DNA of 14,351 nucleotides from an uncultured Rubrobacteraceae bacterium (GCA_902805985.1 CADCUW010000368.1:1-14351); one strand, 5' to 3'. Counted from the stretch's first letter, positions 1 to 7,011 are shown. A program made the numbers and translations. The notes: a model not told the origin generated them from the letters alone.

Positions 1-114
1 TCTCTCCTACGGTCCTCGACAGGCGACGCGCCACATTATGGCAGGGCGAGCGGCCCCGTCGCCCGGATGAGTACGGATACGCGAATCCGGGTACGTCCTG
101 GGACCGTGAGCGAA

Positions 115-121
115 GAGAGGA
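115..121 (+). promoter_or_regulatory. Ribosome binding site of the selenoprotein peroxiredoxin gene
   Basis: GAGAGGA lies 6 nt before the ATG at 128 and fixes that start. This matters because the reading frame from 128 meets a TGA after 47 codons, and a gene caller would otherwise place the start downstream of it. The same AGAGAGGA box sits 6 nt before the rhodanese gene at 11487. Confidence 0.8.
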
Positions 122-127
122 CATGTA

Positions 128-850
128 ATGGACGCGACGAGCGCCGGCCTGATTACGGGCCAGCCGATACAGAACTTCGAGTTGCCCGACGAGGAGGGGA
201 GGCCCTTCGAGCTCTACGAGAGGCTGCGGCGGGAGCCCCTCGTCCTCGTGTTCTACCGGGGCGACTGGTGACCGTACTGCATTGGGCAGCTGGTCAGCTA
301 TGCCAGGACGTACGAAGAGTTCCAACGACGGGGTTTCGGGGTCGCGGGGATAAGCGTCGACCCGCCGGGCAGCAACGCGGCGATGGTCGAGAAGCTAAGC
401 CTGCCGTTCCCGCTGCTTAGTGACCCGCGGGGGGATCTGATCAAGAGCCTCGATCTCTGGAATGAGGAGGAGGGGGTCTCGGAGCCGGCGATCCTGGTCC
501 TCGACGGGTCGGGCGCGGTGCGCCACCTCTACTCCGGCGGCTCGGACTTCTCGGACCGTCCCGCGAACGAGGACCTCATGGAGATTCTCGACGGGGTCGA
601 GCCCGGGGGCGAGCCCGGGAACGGCGGGCCTGCGGTCCGCGTCTCGGCCGGGGAGGCGGAGGACGCGTCGGTGCGCCCGCAGAGGCCCGCCATGACGCTC
701 GACGCGCTGCGCCCCTACTACCTGGGCGCCCACTTCACCGCGGTCGCGCTGCAGAAAAAGCTCGACGGCGGGGCTAAGGAGACGGTCGCCGCCTACCAGG
801 CGCTCGTCGACGAGTACAACGAGGCCCTGCGCGAGACCGCCAGAAGCTAA
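128..850 (+). CDS. Peroxiredoxin-like (AhpC/TSA) protein, candidate selenoprotein with in-frame UGA
   Basis: A 240-residue thioredoxin-fold protein if the TGA at 269-271 (codon 48) is read as selenocysteine. Residues 1-47 give a typical AhpC/TSA N-terminus (GQPIQNFELPDEEGRPFEL, then LVLVFYRGDW). The TGA follows directly, then PYC, so the motif is W-U-P-Y-C where many relatives have W-C-P-Y-C. After the TGA the same frame continues with family-like sequence (GVAGISVDPP, FPLLSDPRGD, PAILVLDGSG) to a TAA stop. The peroxidatic or redox centre would be U48, with C51 as partner in a UxxC motif. Residues about 165-240 form a charged, probably helical C-terminal extension. The expected activity is thiol/selenol-dependent reduction of peroxides or a related disulfide exchange in the cytoplasm; that is family knowledge. 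The gene converges on the sugar block. Alternatives are a pseudogene or a base error; the SECIS-like hairpin and the second case in this window argue against both. Confidence 0.85.
269..304 (+). promoter_or_regulatory. Candidate bacterial SECIS element of the peroxiredoxin gene
   Basis: The TGA at 269-271 is followed by a hairpin. GGC (285-287) and AGCT (288-291) pair with AGCT (296-299) and GCC (302-304), with a two-base bulge AT (300-301) and apical loop GGTC (292-295). The loop begins 23 nt after the first base of the UGA. In E. coli fdhF the SelB-binding loop AGGUCU sits at nearly the same distance and also has a bulged U beside a short stem. The fold was drawn by eye, not computed. Confidence 0.7.
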
Positions 851-867
851 CCGCAACGCAAAGCCGC

Positions 868-896
868 GGAGCCCTGACCCGTGGAGCCCTGACCCG
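868..896. repeat. 14-bp tandem direct repeat between convergent genes
   Basis: GGAGCCCTGACCCG occurs at 868-881 and again at 883-896, separated by one T (period 15). It lies in the 52-nt gap between the peroxiredoxin stop and the end of the fusion gene. The second copy runs into the hairpin at 891-915. No function is evident; it may have arisen by slippage. Confidence 0.85.
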
Positions 897-915
897 GGGT
901 GCCTAGCCCCGGGTC
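891..915. terminator. GC-rich hairpin between convergent genes, possible bidirectional terminator
   Basis: GACCCGGGG (891-899) and CCCCGGGTC (907-915) are perfect 9-bp inverted arms around a 7-nt loop. The loop contains the TAG stop (903-905, minus strand) of the glycosyltransferase-kinase fusion. The position between two converging genes suits a shared transcription stop. Neither side has a clear U-tract, so it is not a textbook intrinsic terminator. Confidence 0.5.
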
Positions 916-3377
916 TTCGCGGTGGCCTCCATCCCGAGCCGGCGGTAGATGGCCTCGCGGTCGATCATCCGCTCGACGTGACCCTCCACCCCGAGCTTGA
1001 GCGCGGCGATCTCGTGGGCGAAGCGCACGCACGCCGGCCAGTCCCGGCCGTCGAGGTGTGCGACGAGCAGCGCCGACCAGAAGGCGTCGCGGGCGCCTGT
1101 GACGCTCCGCACGTCCACCTTCGGCAGGGGCCCTACACGCTCGACGGAGGTCCCGTCCGAGACGACGACGGCGCCGCCGCTGCGGGTCATCACGACGACC
1201 CCGGCCCCGAGGTCGTGGAAAGCGTCGAGGCAGGCCTCCTCCAGCGCGTCGTCGTCCATGTTCGGGTCGAAGAGGCGGCGGGCGTCTTCGAGGGACGGTT
1301 TGACGACGGTGACGTAGGGGAGGACCTCCGCGAGCACCTCCCAGGCCTCCTCGCGGTCGGGCCAGACGCGCGGGTCGTAGTTGGGGTCGAGGGAGACGAC
1401 CTTGCCTAGCCTGGCCCCGAGCCGCATCGCCCTTCTCACGGCGAGCCGCTGCGGGTCTCGCGAGAGGGCGAAGGCCGAGGTGTGGACGGCCCGCGCCCGC
1501 TCGACGAGCTCGTCCGTGACCTCCCTGATGGTGAGCAGCGTGTCGGCGCCCCGGTTGACCTGGAAGTCGGGGACGTTGACGGTCCTGGTGACGAAGGCGC
1601 TCGTCGTAGGCTCCCCCGGCGCGCGGTGGAGGCCCTCCGTGGAGACGCCGTGGCGCCCCAACTGGTCCTCCACGAACTCGCCGAAGTAGTCCGCCCCCAC
1701 CTTCGTGACGACCGCCGAGCGACCGCCGAGCTTGGCGACGTAGACGGCGACGTTGGCCGGCTGTCCGCCCAGGTAGCGCGAGAACCTGTCGGCGGTCCTC
1801 AGTGAGATCCTGAACTCGTGCGAGATAAAGTCGACGAGCGACTCCCCGACCGCGAGCACGTCGAGCCCGAAGTACAGTTCGTCTAGGGTTTCGAACGAGG
1901 CACCTCTCTCGGAGACCGGGTCCGTGAAGTACTCCGGGATCTCCAGCCGTGCCGAGGGCGTCGGGAAGCCGTCGCCCGAAACCCCATCCTCGACCCTCCC
2001 GGCCCCGGCCATGGCCTCCAGGTACCCCTCGGCGGTGCGCTCCCAGGTGTACTTGGCGAGCACGCGCCCGTAGCCGGCCCCGGCGAATCGGCCCCAGCGC
2101 TGCGCGTTGCCGGCGACGGAGTAGAGACCGGCCGCGACCTCCTCGGGGTCCCCGGGGTCTACGAGGACGCCGTACTCCTCGTCCCCCTCGCGCAGCGACT
2201 CGCTCGGCCCGCCGTTCTTCGTGACGACCGCCGGCAGGCCCGCCGCCATCGCCTCGAGGGGGGCGAGCCCGAACGGTTCGTAGTTGGCGGTAAGCGCGAA
2301 GACCGAGCGCCGCTCGGAGAGGAAGCGGTAGGCGGCGGCCAGGCGCCGCTGCCCCCTGACAGCGAACATGGAGACCATGCCGCGCATCCGCGCCCGGTCT
2401 ATGGTCCCCATGATGCCGTCGAGCACGGCCCGCTCGCCCTCGTCGGCGTCCCTGTAGTCCACGAGCGGGTTCTCCATGTTGCCCGTGAGGATGACCAGGT
2501 TCGCGCTCTCCCTCAGCGTCGGGCTGCTGGCGAAGGCCTCGACGAGCGAGAGGTGGTTCTTCTTCGGGTCGAGCCGGCTGGAGGCGACCACGCACGGCAG
2601 GTCCCGCCGGTCGGGGTCGAGGTCGCGCGCCAGGCAGGCGCTGACGTGTTCGCGCACGGCGTCCTCGTCTTCGGTGCGGGAGTTTTTGTCGAAGATGTGC
2701 ATGGCCACGCCGGGGGGCACGGCGGCGAAGCGGTCGCCGTCGGTGGGGTCCACGGCCCCCCGGTAGGCGTTGTGGGTGTACTGGACGAAGCGCTCCTGTC
2801 CCGTGCTGGTGACGTTGACCCGCGAGCGGTTCATCGCCAGCCGCTCGGCCACGATGCGCCTTGAGAAGTGGTACTTCCCGTCTATCTCCGCGACGTCCCG
2901 GCGGCGCACGTCCATCTTGTCCATCTTCTGGGCGCCTAGAGAGTGGGCCGTGAAGCTAAACGGGATGCCGGCCCGCTCCTCGATGAGCGCGGCGCACAGC
3001 CCCCCGTCCCCGTAGTGCGCCGTGAGGGCGTCCGGCAGGGAGCCCTCGCGCTCGTAGAAGGAGATCAGGTTCGGCACGAACTCCGTCCCGAGATAGGGCC
3101 ACAGCTCTTCTTTCGGCAGGAAGCGCTCGGGCCCGCAGGGGATACGCAGGATGCGGACGTTCGGGGCATCCGGGTAGGCGTCGGTGGGCCCGGCGAACTC
3201 GGGCCAGTTCGGGTCGATGACCTGCCGCGTCACGATGTCCACGTGGTGGCCGAGGTTTCCCATCGCGAGCGCCAGTTCCTTGACGTAGACGAGCTGGCCG
3301 CCGAAGTCCGGGTGGGCGGTCCAGTACGAGTCCTCGGGGTCGAAGTTGCCCTGCGGGTTGATAAACGCTACGTGCAT
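903..3377 (-). CDS. Fusion of SPS-type GT4 glycosyltransferase and PfkB-family sugar kinase
   Basis: An 824-residue cytoplasmic protein. Residues 1 to about 455 are a GT-B, family 4 glycosyltransferase of the sucrose-phosphate synthase type: N-terminal FINPQGNF and HPDFGGQLVYVKELA, the donor-side SRLDPKKNHLSLVEAF (267-282), and the E-x7-E motif YEPFGLAPLEAM with E367 and E375. A linker (about 456-504) leads to a PfkB (ribokinase) domain, about 505-815, opening DVLAVGESLVDF with GGQPANVAVYVAKLGG. The kinase active-site motif, normally D-A-T-G-A-G-D, reads SVTGARD at 758-764: the catalytic Asp764 is kept, but the leading Asp is Ser and an anion-hole Gly is Arg763. The kinase half may be weak or inactive. 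AGAGAGGA lies 7 nt before the ATG. The gene follows its unfused paralogue by 19 nt, so one operon is likely. The exact sugar substrates cannot be read from sequence; a mannosylfructose- or sucrose-phosphate type product is a guess. Confidence 0.93.
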   Translation of the reverse strand: MHVAFINPQGNFDPEDSYWTAHPDFGGQLVYVKELALAMGNLGHHVDIVTRQVIDPNWPEFAGPTDAYPDAPNVRILRIPCGPERFLPKEELWPYLGTEFVPNLISFYEREGSLPDALTAHYGDGGLCAALIEERAGIPFSFTAHSLGAQKMDKMDVRRRDVAEIDGKYHFSRRIVAERLAMNRSRVNVTSTGQERFVQYTHNAYRGAVDPTDGDRFAAVPPGVAMHIFDKNSRTEDEDAVREHVSACLARDLDPDRRDLPCVVASSRLDPKKNHLSLVEAFASSPTLRESANLVILTGNMENPLVDYRDADEGERAVLDGIMGTIDRARMRGMVSMFAVRGQRRLAAAYRFLSERRSVFALTANYEPFGLAPLEAMAAGLPAVVTKNGGPSESLREGDEEYGVLVDPGDPEEVAAGLYSVAGNAQRWGRFAGAGYGRVLAKYTWERTAEGYLEAMAGAGRVEDGVSGDGFPTPSARLEIPEYFTDPVSERGASFETLDELYFGLDVLAVGESLVDFISHEFRISLRTADRFSRYLGGQPANVAVYVAKLGGRSAVVTKVGADYFGEFVEDQLGRHGVSTEGLHRAPGEPTTSAFVTRTVNVPDFQVNRGADTLLTIREVTDELVERARAVHTSAFALSRDPQRLAVRRAMRLGARLGKVVSLDPNYDPRVWPDREEAWEVLAEVLPYVTVVKPSLEDARRLFDPNMDDDALEEACLDAFHDLGAGVVVMTRSGGAVVVSDGTSVERVGPLPKVDVRSVTGARDAFWSALLVAHLDGRDWPACVRFAHEIAALKLGVEGHVERMIDREAIYRRLGMEATAKTRG

Positions 3378-3396
3378 CCGCCCATCCTCTCTATCT

Positions 3397-4887
3397 CTAC
3401 CCTGCGGAACGTTCCGGTTGGCCCTCCCAGCCCCGCAACCGCGGCAGCCCGGCCGGGGCCGGTCGCCGGGCGAAGTCGGGGATGGGGAAGGAGGGGTCCC
3501 CGCCCCGTTCCCCCCGCCGGGCCTCCTCCGCCAGCTCCAGGTAACCCTCGGCGGTGCGGCGCCAGTTGTAAAGGTCGCGGGCTCGTTTGAGGGCCCGGTC
3601 GGCGTAGGTTCTCCAGGTCTCCCCGTCGGAGAGGAGGCGGAGCAGCTTCGCGGCGATGTCCCCGGGGTCGTGGGGGTCGGCGAGGAGGCCGGCCCGGCCC
3701 CCGTCCGTGGTCTCCCGGGTGCCGCCGTTCTGCGTGGCGACCACGGGCAGGCCGACGGCCATCGCCTCCACCACCGTCATGCCGAAGGGCTCGTACTCCG
3801 CGGGGAGGCAGAAGACGCCGCCCGTCTCCACGCCCCAGCGGTAGAGGGCCGCCAGCGCCGTCTGCCCCGAGAGGCCGAAGGCCGAGACGCGGCCCCAGAG
3901 GTCCGCGCGCTCGACGACCGGGATCAGGGCGTCCAGGACGGACCGCTCCTCCCCGGAGGCGTCGCCGGGGTCGCGCAGCGGGTCCTCGAGGCCGCGCGTG
4001 ATCATGACCAGGTTCGCCCGCGCCCTGAGCTCATTGCTCCCGGCGAAGGCCTCGACGAGCGAGAGGTGGTTCTTCTTCGGGTCGAGCCGGCTCCAGGCTA
4101 TAACGGCCGGCAGCCCCCGCCTCTCCGGGTCTATGTCCCGTTCGTGGGCGGACCGGATGCTCTCGCGCGTCTCCTCCTCGTGCTCGCTGCGCGCGCCCGG
4201 GTCGAAGATGCCGAAGTCCACACCTGGCGGTATCACGGCGAAGCGCCCGTCGTCCGTCGGGTCCACAGCTCCGTGGTAGGCCGGGTGGTCGTACTGCTCC
4301 CGGCGCTCGGCGGAGCTGTTCGCCACGTTCGCCGCCGAGCGGGCCATCGCCGCGCGCTCTGCGGCGATCCTCGCCCCGAAGTTGTACCGGGCGTCCGCCG
4401 CCGGAAGGTCCTCCGATTCTTGCAGGAGCCCGTCCAGCTTCCACGCGCCGAGCGAGTGACCGGTAAAGGTGAAAGGAACACCCGAGGCCTCCGAGAGCAG
4501 CGCCGCCGCGAGGCCGCCGTCCGCGTAGTGCCCGGTCCAGAGGTCCGGCCACGCGCCCTCCTCCCGGTAGAGCGCCGCCACACCCTCGGCCCACTCGCCC
4601 AGGTATGGCCAGAGCTCTTCTTTCGGCAGGAAGCGGTCGGGCCCGCAGGGGATGCGCAGGATGCGGACGTTCTCCTCTCCCGGATAGGCGTCGGTGGACC
4701 CGGCGAACTCGGGCCAGCCCGGGTCGGCAACGCGGCGGGTGAGGATGTCCGACTGGTGGCCCATCTCCCCGAGCATGCGGGCGACCTCCCGGACGTAGAC
4801 CAGTTGGCCGCCGAAGTCCGGGTGGGAGGCCAGGTAGCTGTTGTTCGGGTCGAAGTTCCCCTGCGGGTTTACGAAGGCGACGCGCAT
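3397..4887 (-). CDS. SPS-type GT4 glycosyltransferase
   Basis: A 496-residue GT-B glycosyltransferase related to sucrose-phosphate synthase and mannosylfructose-phosphate synthase; it should transfer a hexose from a nucleotide sugar to a sugar phosphate. Visible features are FVNPQGNF and HPDFGGQLVYVREVA at the N-terminus (acceptor domain), SRLDPKKNHLSLVEAF (266-281), and YEPFGMTVVEAM with the E-x7-E pair E366/E374 in the donor domain. The reading frame is open for 90 further codons upstream, but the ATG at 4887 is preferred because the homologous fusion protein starts at the same residue and GAGGA lies 7 nt upstream. That GAGGA overlaps the kinase stop, so translation is probably coupled. The C-terminal tail (about 455-496) is proline/arginine-rich and differs from the fusion's linker. 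It is a clear paralogue of residues 1-455 of the downstream fusion, with near-identical blocks such as RFLPKEELWPYLG. Confidence 0.93.
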   Translation of the reverse strand: MRVAFVNPQGNFDPNNSYLASHPDFGGQLVYVREVARMLGEMGHQSDILTRRVADPGWPEFAGSTDAYPGEENVRILRIPCGPDRFLPKEELWPYLGEWAEGVAALYREEGAWPDLWTGHYADGGLAAALLSEASGVPFTFTGHSLGAWKLDGLLQESEDLPAADARYNFGARIAAERAAMARSAANVANSSAERREQYDHPAYHGAVDPTDDGRFAVIPPGVDFGIFDPGARSEHEEETRESIRSAHERDIDPERRGLPAVIAWSRLDPKKNHLSLVEAFAGSNELRARANLVMITRGLEDPLRDPGDASGEERSVLDALIPVVERADLWGRVSAFGLSGQTALAALYRWGVETGGVFCLPAEYEPFGMTVVEAMAVGLPVVATQNGGTRETTDGGRAGLLADPHDPGDIAAKLLRLLSDGETWRTYADRALKRARDLYNWRRTAEGYLELAEEARRGERGGDPSFPIPDFARRPAPAGLPRLRGWEGQPERSAG

Positions 4888-4897
4888 AGGTCCGTCC

Positions 4898-5878
4898 TCA
4901 GCCCTCCCGCGGTTTCTTTTTCTCCGCCCCGTCTCCATCCAACCTGGCGTAGATCTCATCGCGGTCGATGTCCGCGGGAAGGGGCCCCTTGGCCGTAAGC
5001 TTGCGCTCGACGATCTCGCGGGCAAAGAGGACGGAGCGCTCGACCTCGTTGCCGTCGAGGAGCGCCGTGAGGAACCCCGCCCAGAACGAGTCTCCGGCGC
5101 CGGTGGCGTCAACGACGTCCACGGGTCGGGCTGGGACGTGGGCCGTGATCTTGCCACCCTCGGAGATGAGGTTCCCCTCGACGCCCATCGTGAAGATGAC
5201 GGTCTCGGGCCCTAAGTCGTGGAACATCTCGATGTACTGCTCGGGTTCGTAATCCGGGCCGAAGACCCGGCGGGCGTCGTCGGCTGAGGGCTTGGTGACG
5301 TTGACGTGCTTGTAGGCCTCCCGGATGACGCCCTGCGCCTCCTTGTAGTCGGGCCAGACGCGCCTGCTGTAGTTGGGGTCGAGCGAGACGATCTTGCCCA
5401 TCTCCCGCGCCCTGCTGAATGCCCCTGTGACGGCCGAGCGGCACGGCTCGCGGGAGAGGGCGAAGGTAGAGGAGTGGACGACCTTCGCCCTCTCTATGGC
5501 CTCGTCGGGGATCTCGTTGGTCTCCAGCAGGAAGTCTCCGATGCGGAACTCCTCGAAGTCCGGGGTGGTCGCGGTTGAGGAGACGAAGATCACGGTGGTG
5601 TTGGTCCTGTGGTCCATCTGCAAGTATTCGGTGACGACCCCGTGGCGCTGCAGCTCGCTCTTGAGGAACTTCCCGAAGGCCCCGATGCCGGTCTTGGCGA
5701 TCACCGCAGAGCGCCCCCCGAGCTTGGAGACGTACACCGCGATGTTGGCCGGGGACCCCCCGAGGTACCGCTTGAACGTGGTCGCGTTGCTTAGAGTGTC
5801 GGTCTTCTCCGCCGAGATAAAGTCAACCACCGTCTCCCCGATGGTGAGGACGTCCAGTTGCCGCTCTGAGGAAACCAT
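4898..5878 (-). CDS. PfkB-family carbohydrate kinase
   Basis: A 326-residue ribokinase-fold sugar kinase. It opens with DVLTIGETVVDFIS, has the sugar-binding GGSPANIAVYVSKLGG (about 40-55), and carries an intact C-terminal active-site motif DATGAGDSF at 257-265 with Asp263 as catalytic base. The family phosphorylates fructose, 2-keto-3-deoxygluconate, 5-dehydro-2-deoxygluconate and similar sugars with ATP; the substrate here is unknown. It is the unfused counterpart of the kinase half of the protein encoded at 903-3377. Its TGA stop lies 10 nt before the glycosyltransferase start, which indicates an operon and suggests that it supplies the phosphorylated acceptor. No good ribosome binding site precedes the ATG; a TAACCT -10-like box 7 nt upstream raises the possibility of a leaderless message. 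Confidence 0.92.
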   Translation of the reverse strand: MVSSERQLDVLTIGETVVDFISAEKTDTLSNATTFKRYLGGSPANIAVYVSKLGGRSAVIAKTGIGAFGKFLKSELQRHGVVTEYLQMDHRTNTTVIFVSSTATTPDFEEFRIGDFLLETNEIPDEAIERAKVVHSSTFALSREPCRSAVTGAFSRAREMGKIVSLDPNYSRRVWPDYKEAQGVIREAYKHVNVTKPSADDARRVFGPDYEPEQYIEMFHDLGPETVIFTMGVEGNLISEGGKITAHVPARPVDVVDATGAGDSFWAGFLTALLDGNEVERSVLFAREIVERKLTAKGPLPADIDRDEIYARLDGDGAEKKKPREG

Positions 5879-5885
5879 ACCGCGT

Positions 5886-5891
5886 AGGTTA
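5886..5891 (-). promoter_or_regulatory. Possible -10 box for a leaderless PfkB transcript
   Basis: On the minus strand TAACCT (TANNNT type) ends 7 nt before the kinase ATG, which would place the transcript start at or next to the start codon. No Shine-Dalgarno sequence is visible and leaderless messages are common in actinobacteria. No convincing -35 was found. Confidence 0.3.
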
Positions 5892-5945
5892 CTCTACCTG
5901 ACCGCCACGTACCGCCGGACCCCGCTACCCAACGACGCGGGGCCG

Positions 5946-6416
5946 TCAGGTACCGCAGACCCCGCCCTCACCCCGCAGGCCGCCGCGAAGCAACCCGAGC
6001 AGCCTCAGTAGCTCGCGGCGGTCCTCCTCTGAGAGCCCGACGAAGAGCTCCGCCACAGCCCTGCGGTGTTCGTCGTAGAGCGTGTCCATCGTGCGCCCGC
6101 CCTCGTCGGTCAACTCTATGACGGTCGCCCGCCGGTCGGTTGGGTGGGGGAGGCGCCTGACGAGGTCCTCCTCCTCAAGCGCGTCCACCAGCGCGGTGAC
6201 GTTGCGCCGCGTCACCCCGAGCTCGTCGCTGATGCTGCTCATGATCTTGGGCCCCCCGCAGTGCAACGCCCCGAGCAACCGCATCCGCGCGTAACTCACC
6301 CCAGGCTCCCGCATCCGCGAACGGGCCCACTTCATGTAAGCCGGACCGAAAGCGGCGAACTCGTCCACGAGCCGCAGGGAGAGATCCCCGACAGCCCCCT
6401 CTCTCACTGTGTCCAT
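5946..6416 (-). CDS. MarR-family transcriptional regulator
   Basis: A 156-residue winged helix-turn-helix repressor of the MarR type. The recognition region reads MSSISDELGVTRRNVTALVDALE (split here as MSSISDELGVT and RRNVTALVDALE), followed by the wing LVRRLPHPTDRRATVIELT with the family's DRR signature. Helices flanking it would form the dimer. MarR proteins bind palindromes as dimers and usually release DNA on binding small aromatic or oxidant ligands. The gene diverges from the membrane-protein/oxidoreductase/ABC operon starting at 6556, and a strong inverted repeat sits between the two, so control of that operon plus autoregulation is the natural reading. The sugar kinase starts 67 nt downstream on the same strand, so read-through into the sugar block is possible. 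The site before the ATG is a weak GGGGTGCGG. Confidence 0.93.
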   Translation of the reverse strand: MDTVREGAVGDLSLRLVDEFAAFGPAYMKWARSRMREPGVSYARMRLLGALHCGGPKIMSSISDELGVTRRNVTALVDALEEEDLVRRLPHPTDRRATVIELTDEGGRTMDTLYDEHRRAVAELFVGLSEEDRRELLRLLGLLRGGLRGEGGVCGT

Positions 6417-6460
6417 GCCGCACCCCGCACGAAACCCATACTACCAACTCCTCTGGCCGC

Positions 6461-6489
6461 ATCTTAACGTTGACGTTCATAGTAGTCAA
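6461..6489 (-). promoter_or_regulatory. Predicted promoter of the MarR gene
   Basis: On the minus strand TTGACT (6489-6484) and TAAGAT (6466-6461) are separated by exactly 17 nt. The start would fall near 6454, about 40 nt before the MarR ATG. The inverted repeat at 6465-6494 covers the -35 and the spacer. Confidence 0.55.
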
Positions 6490-6494
6490 TGTTA
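6465..6494. promoter_or_regulatory. Inverted repeat, probable MarR operator
   Basis: TAACGTTGAC (6465-6474) and GTCAATGTTA (6485-6494) are 10-bp arms with 9 of 10 positions paired and a 10-nt spacer, so the half-site centres are 20 bp apart. The arms contain the -35 hexamers of two divergent promoters. A dimer bound here could block both directions. It is in the only AT-rich intergenic stretch of the window. Confidence 0.65.
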
Positions 6495-6498
6495 TGGT
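6470..6498 (+). promoter_or_regulatory. Predicted promoter of the DUF6069/oxidoreductase/ABC operon
   Basis: TTGACG (6470-6475) and TATGGT (6493-6498) are separated by 17 nt, with the inverted repeat lying between and over them. The predicted leader is about 50 nt and ends in the strong GGAAGGAGG site before the GTG at 6556. Confidence 0.55.
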
Positions 6499-6514
6499 GA
6501 ATAATTACATAGTT

Positions 6515-6531
6515 AGATATAAAAGATATCT
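6515..6531. repeat. Small AT-rich inverted repeat in the operon leader
   Basis: AGATAT (6515-6520) and ATATCT (6526-6531) are perfect 6-bp arms around AAAAG. The element falls just after the predicted transcript start. It could be a second operator or a weak leader hairpin; nothing decides between them. Confidence 0.35.
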
Positions 6532-6555
6532 GGCGCTGGTTGGAAGGAGGCAAGG

Positions 6556-7011
6556 GTGGCGGCTTTGTCTGGCGGTGGGGTTACGGGTGGTGGGGTCTCT
6601 CTGGGGCGATTGGCGCGGGTTGGGGCCGTAGCGGTGGCGCTCGCGGTCGTGGTGAACGTCGTGATCCGGACGGTGGCGGCGTCTGTTTTTGGGATCGGGG
6701 AGGGCTTCCTGCCCCTCGGCGTGGGGCCGACGGTGTCTTTCACCGTGGTGGGGATGGTCGGTGCCGTGGTCGTGTTCGGGTTGATCTCGCGCTTCGCGCG
6801 GCGTCCGGTGCGGCTGTTCCGGAGGGTCGCGCTGGTGGTGCTCCTGGTCTCGCTGGTGCCTGACGTCCTGATGCTGTTCTCGGGCTCGATGCCGGGTACT
6901 ACCGTCGCCGGCGTCGGAACGTTGATGGTGGAGCACGTCGCCTCCTGGGCCGTCGCCGTCGGGGTGCTTACCACGCCCGCCGGAGAGAAGGAGGGCGGGC
7001 GGCATGGCTGA
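6556..7011 (+). CDS. DUF6069-family integral membrane protein
   Basis: A 151-residue protein with four likely transmembrane segments: about 19-40, 54-75, 86-106 and 122-145. The run from VVNVVIRTVAASVFGI through FARRPVRLFRRVALVVLLVSLVPDVLML resembles the DUF6069 family of small actinobacterial membrane proteins; its function is unknown. The GTG start is set by GGAAGGAGG 5 nt upstream. It is the first gene of the run divergent from MarR, and its last 8 nt overlap the following oxidoreductase gene, so the two are translationally coupled. A plausible role is membrane-associated help to the efflux/redox operon, but that is context only. Confidence 0.85.
   Translation: MAALSGGGVTGGGVSLGRLARVGAVAVALAVVVNVVIRTVAASVFGIGEGFLPLGVGPTVSFTVVGMVGAVVVFGLISRFARRPVRLFRRVALVVLLVSLVPDVLMLFSGSMPGTTVAGVGTLMVEHVASWAVAVGVLTTPAGEKEGGRHG

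Noticed and set aside
1..60. TCGACA (16-21) with TTATGG (36-41) as a promoter for the peroxiredoxin gene
   Set aside because: The spacer is only 14 nt and no alternative -10 fits, so it is not supported.
3..128. Open frame from the window edge ending TAATG on the peroxiredoxin start, possible C-terminus of an upstream gene
   Set aside because: The overlap is suggestive, but third-position GC is lower than in real neighbours, a TTA codon occurs, and the peptide is not recognisable; the window edge prevents a decision.
67..420. Open frame overlapping the first half of the peroxiredoxin gene
   Set aside because: It is Arg-rich, resembles no family, and is another frame of the recoded gene, whose own frame from 128 gives clear AhpC/TSA sequence.
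847..2595. Long minus-strand open frame over the fusion gene
   Set aside because: It is a Gly/Arg/Pro-rich shadow typical of high-GC DNA; the other minus-strand frame encodes the glycosyltransferase-kinase.
3346..4998. Long plus-strand open frame over the glycosyltransferase gene
   Set aside because: It is antisense to a clear GT4 enzyme and has no family-like sequence of its own.
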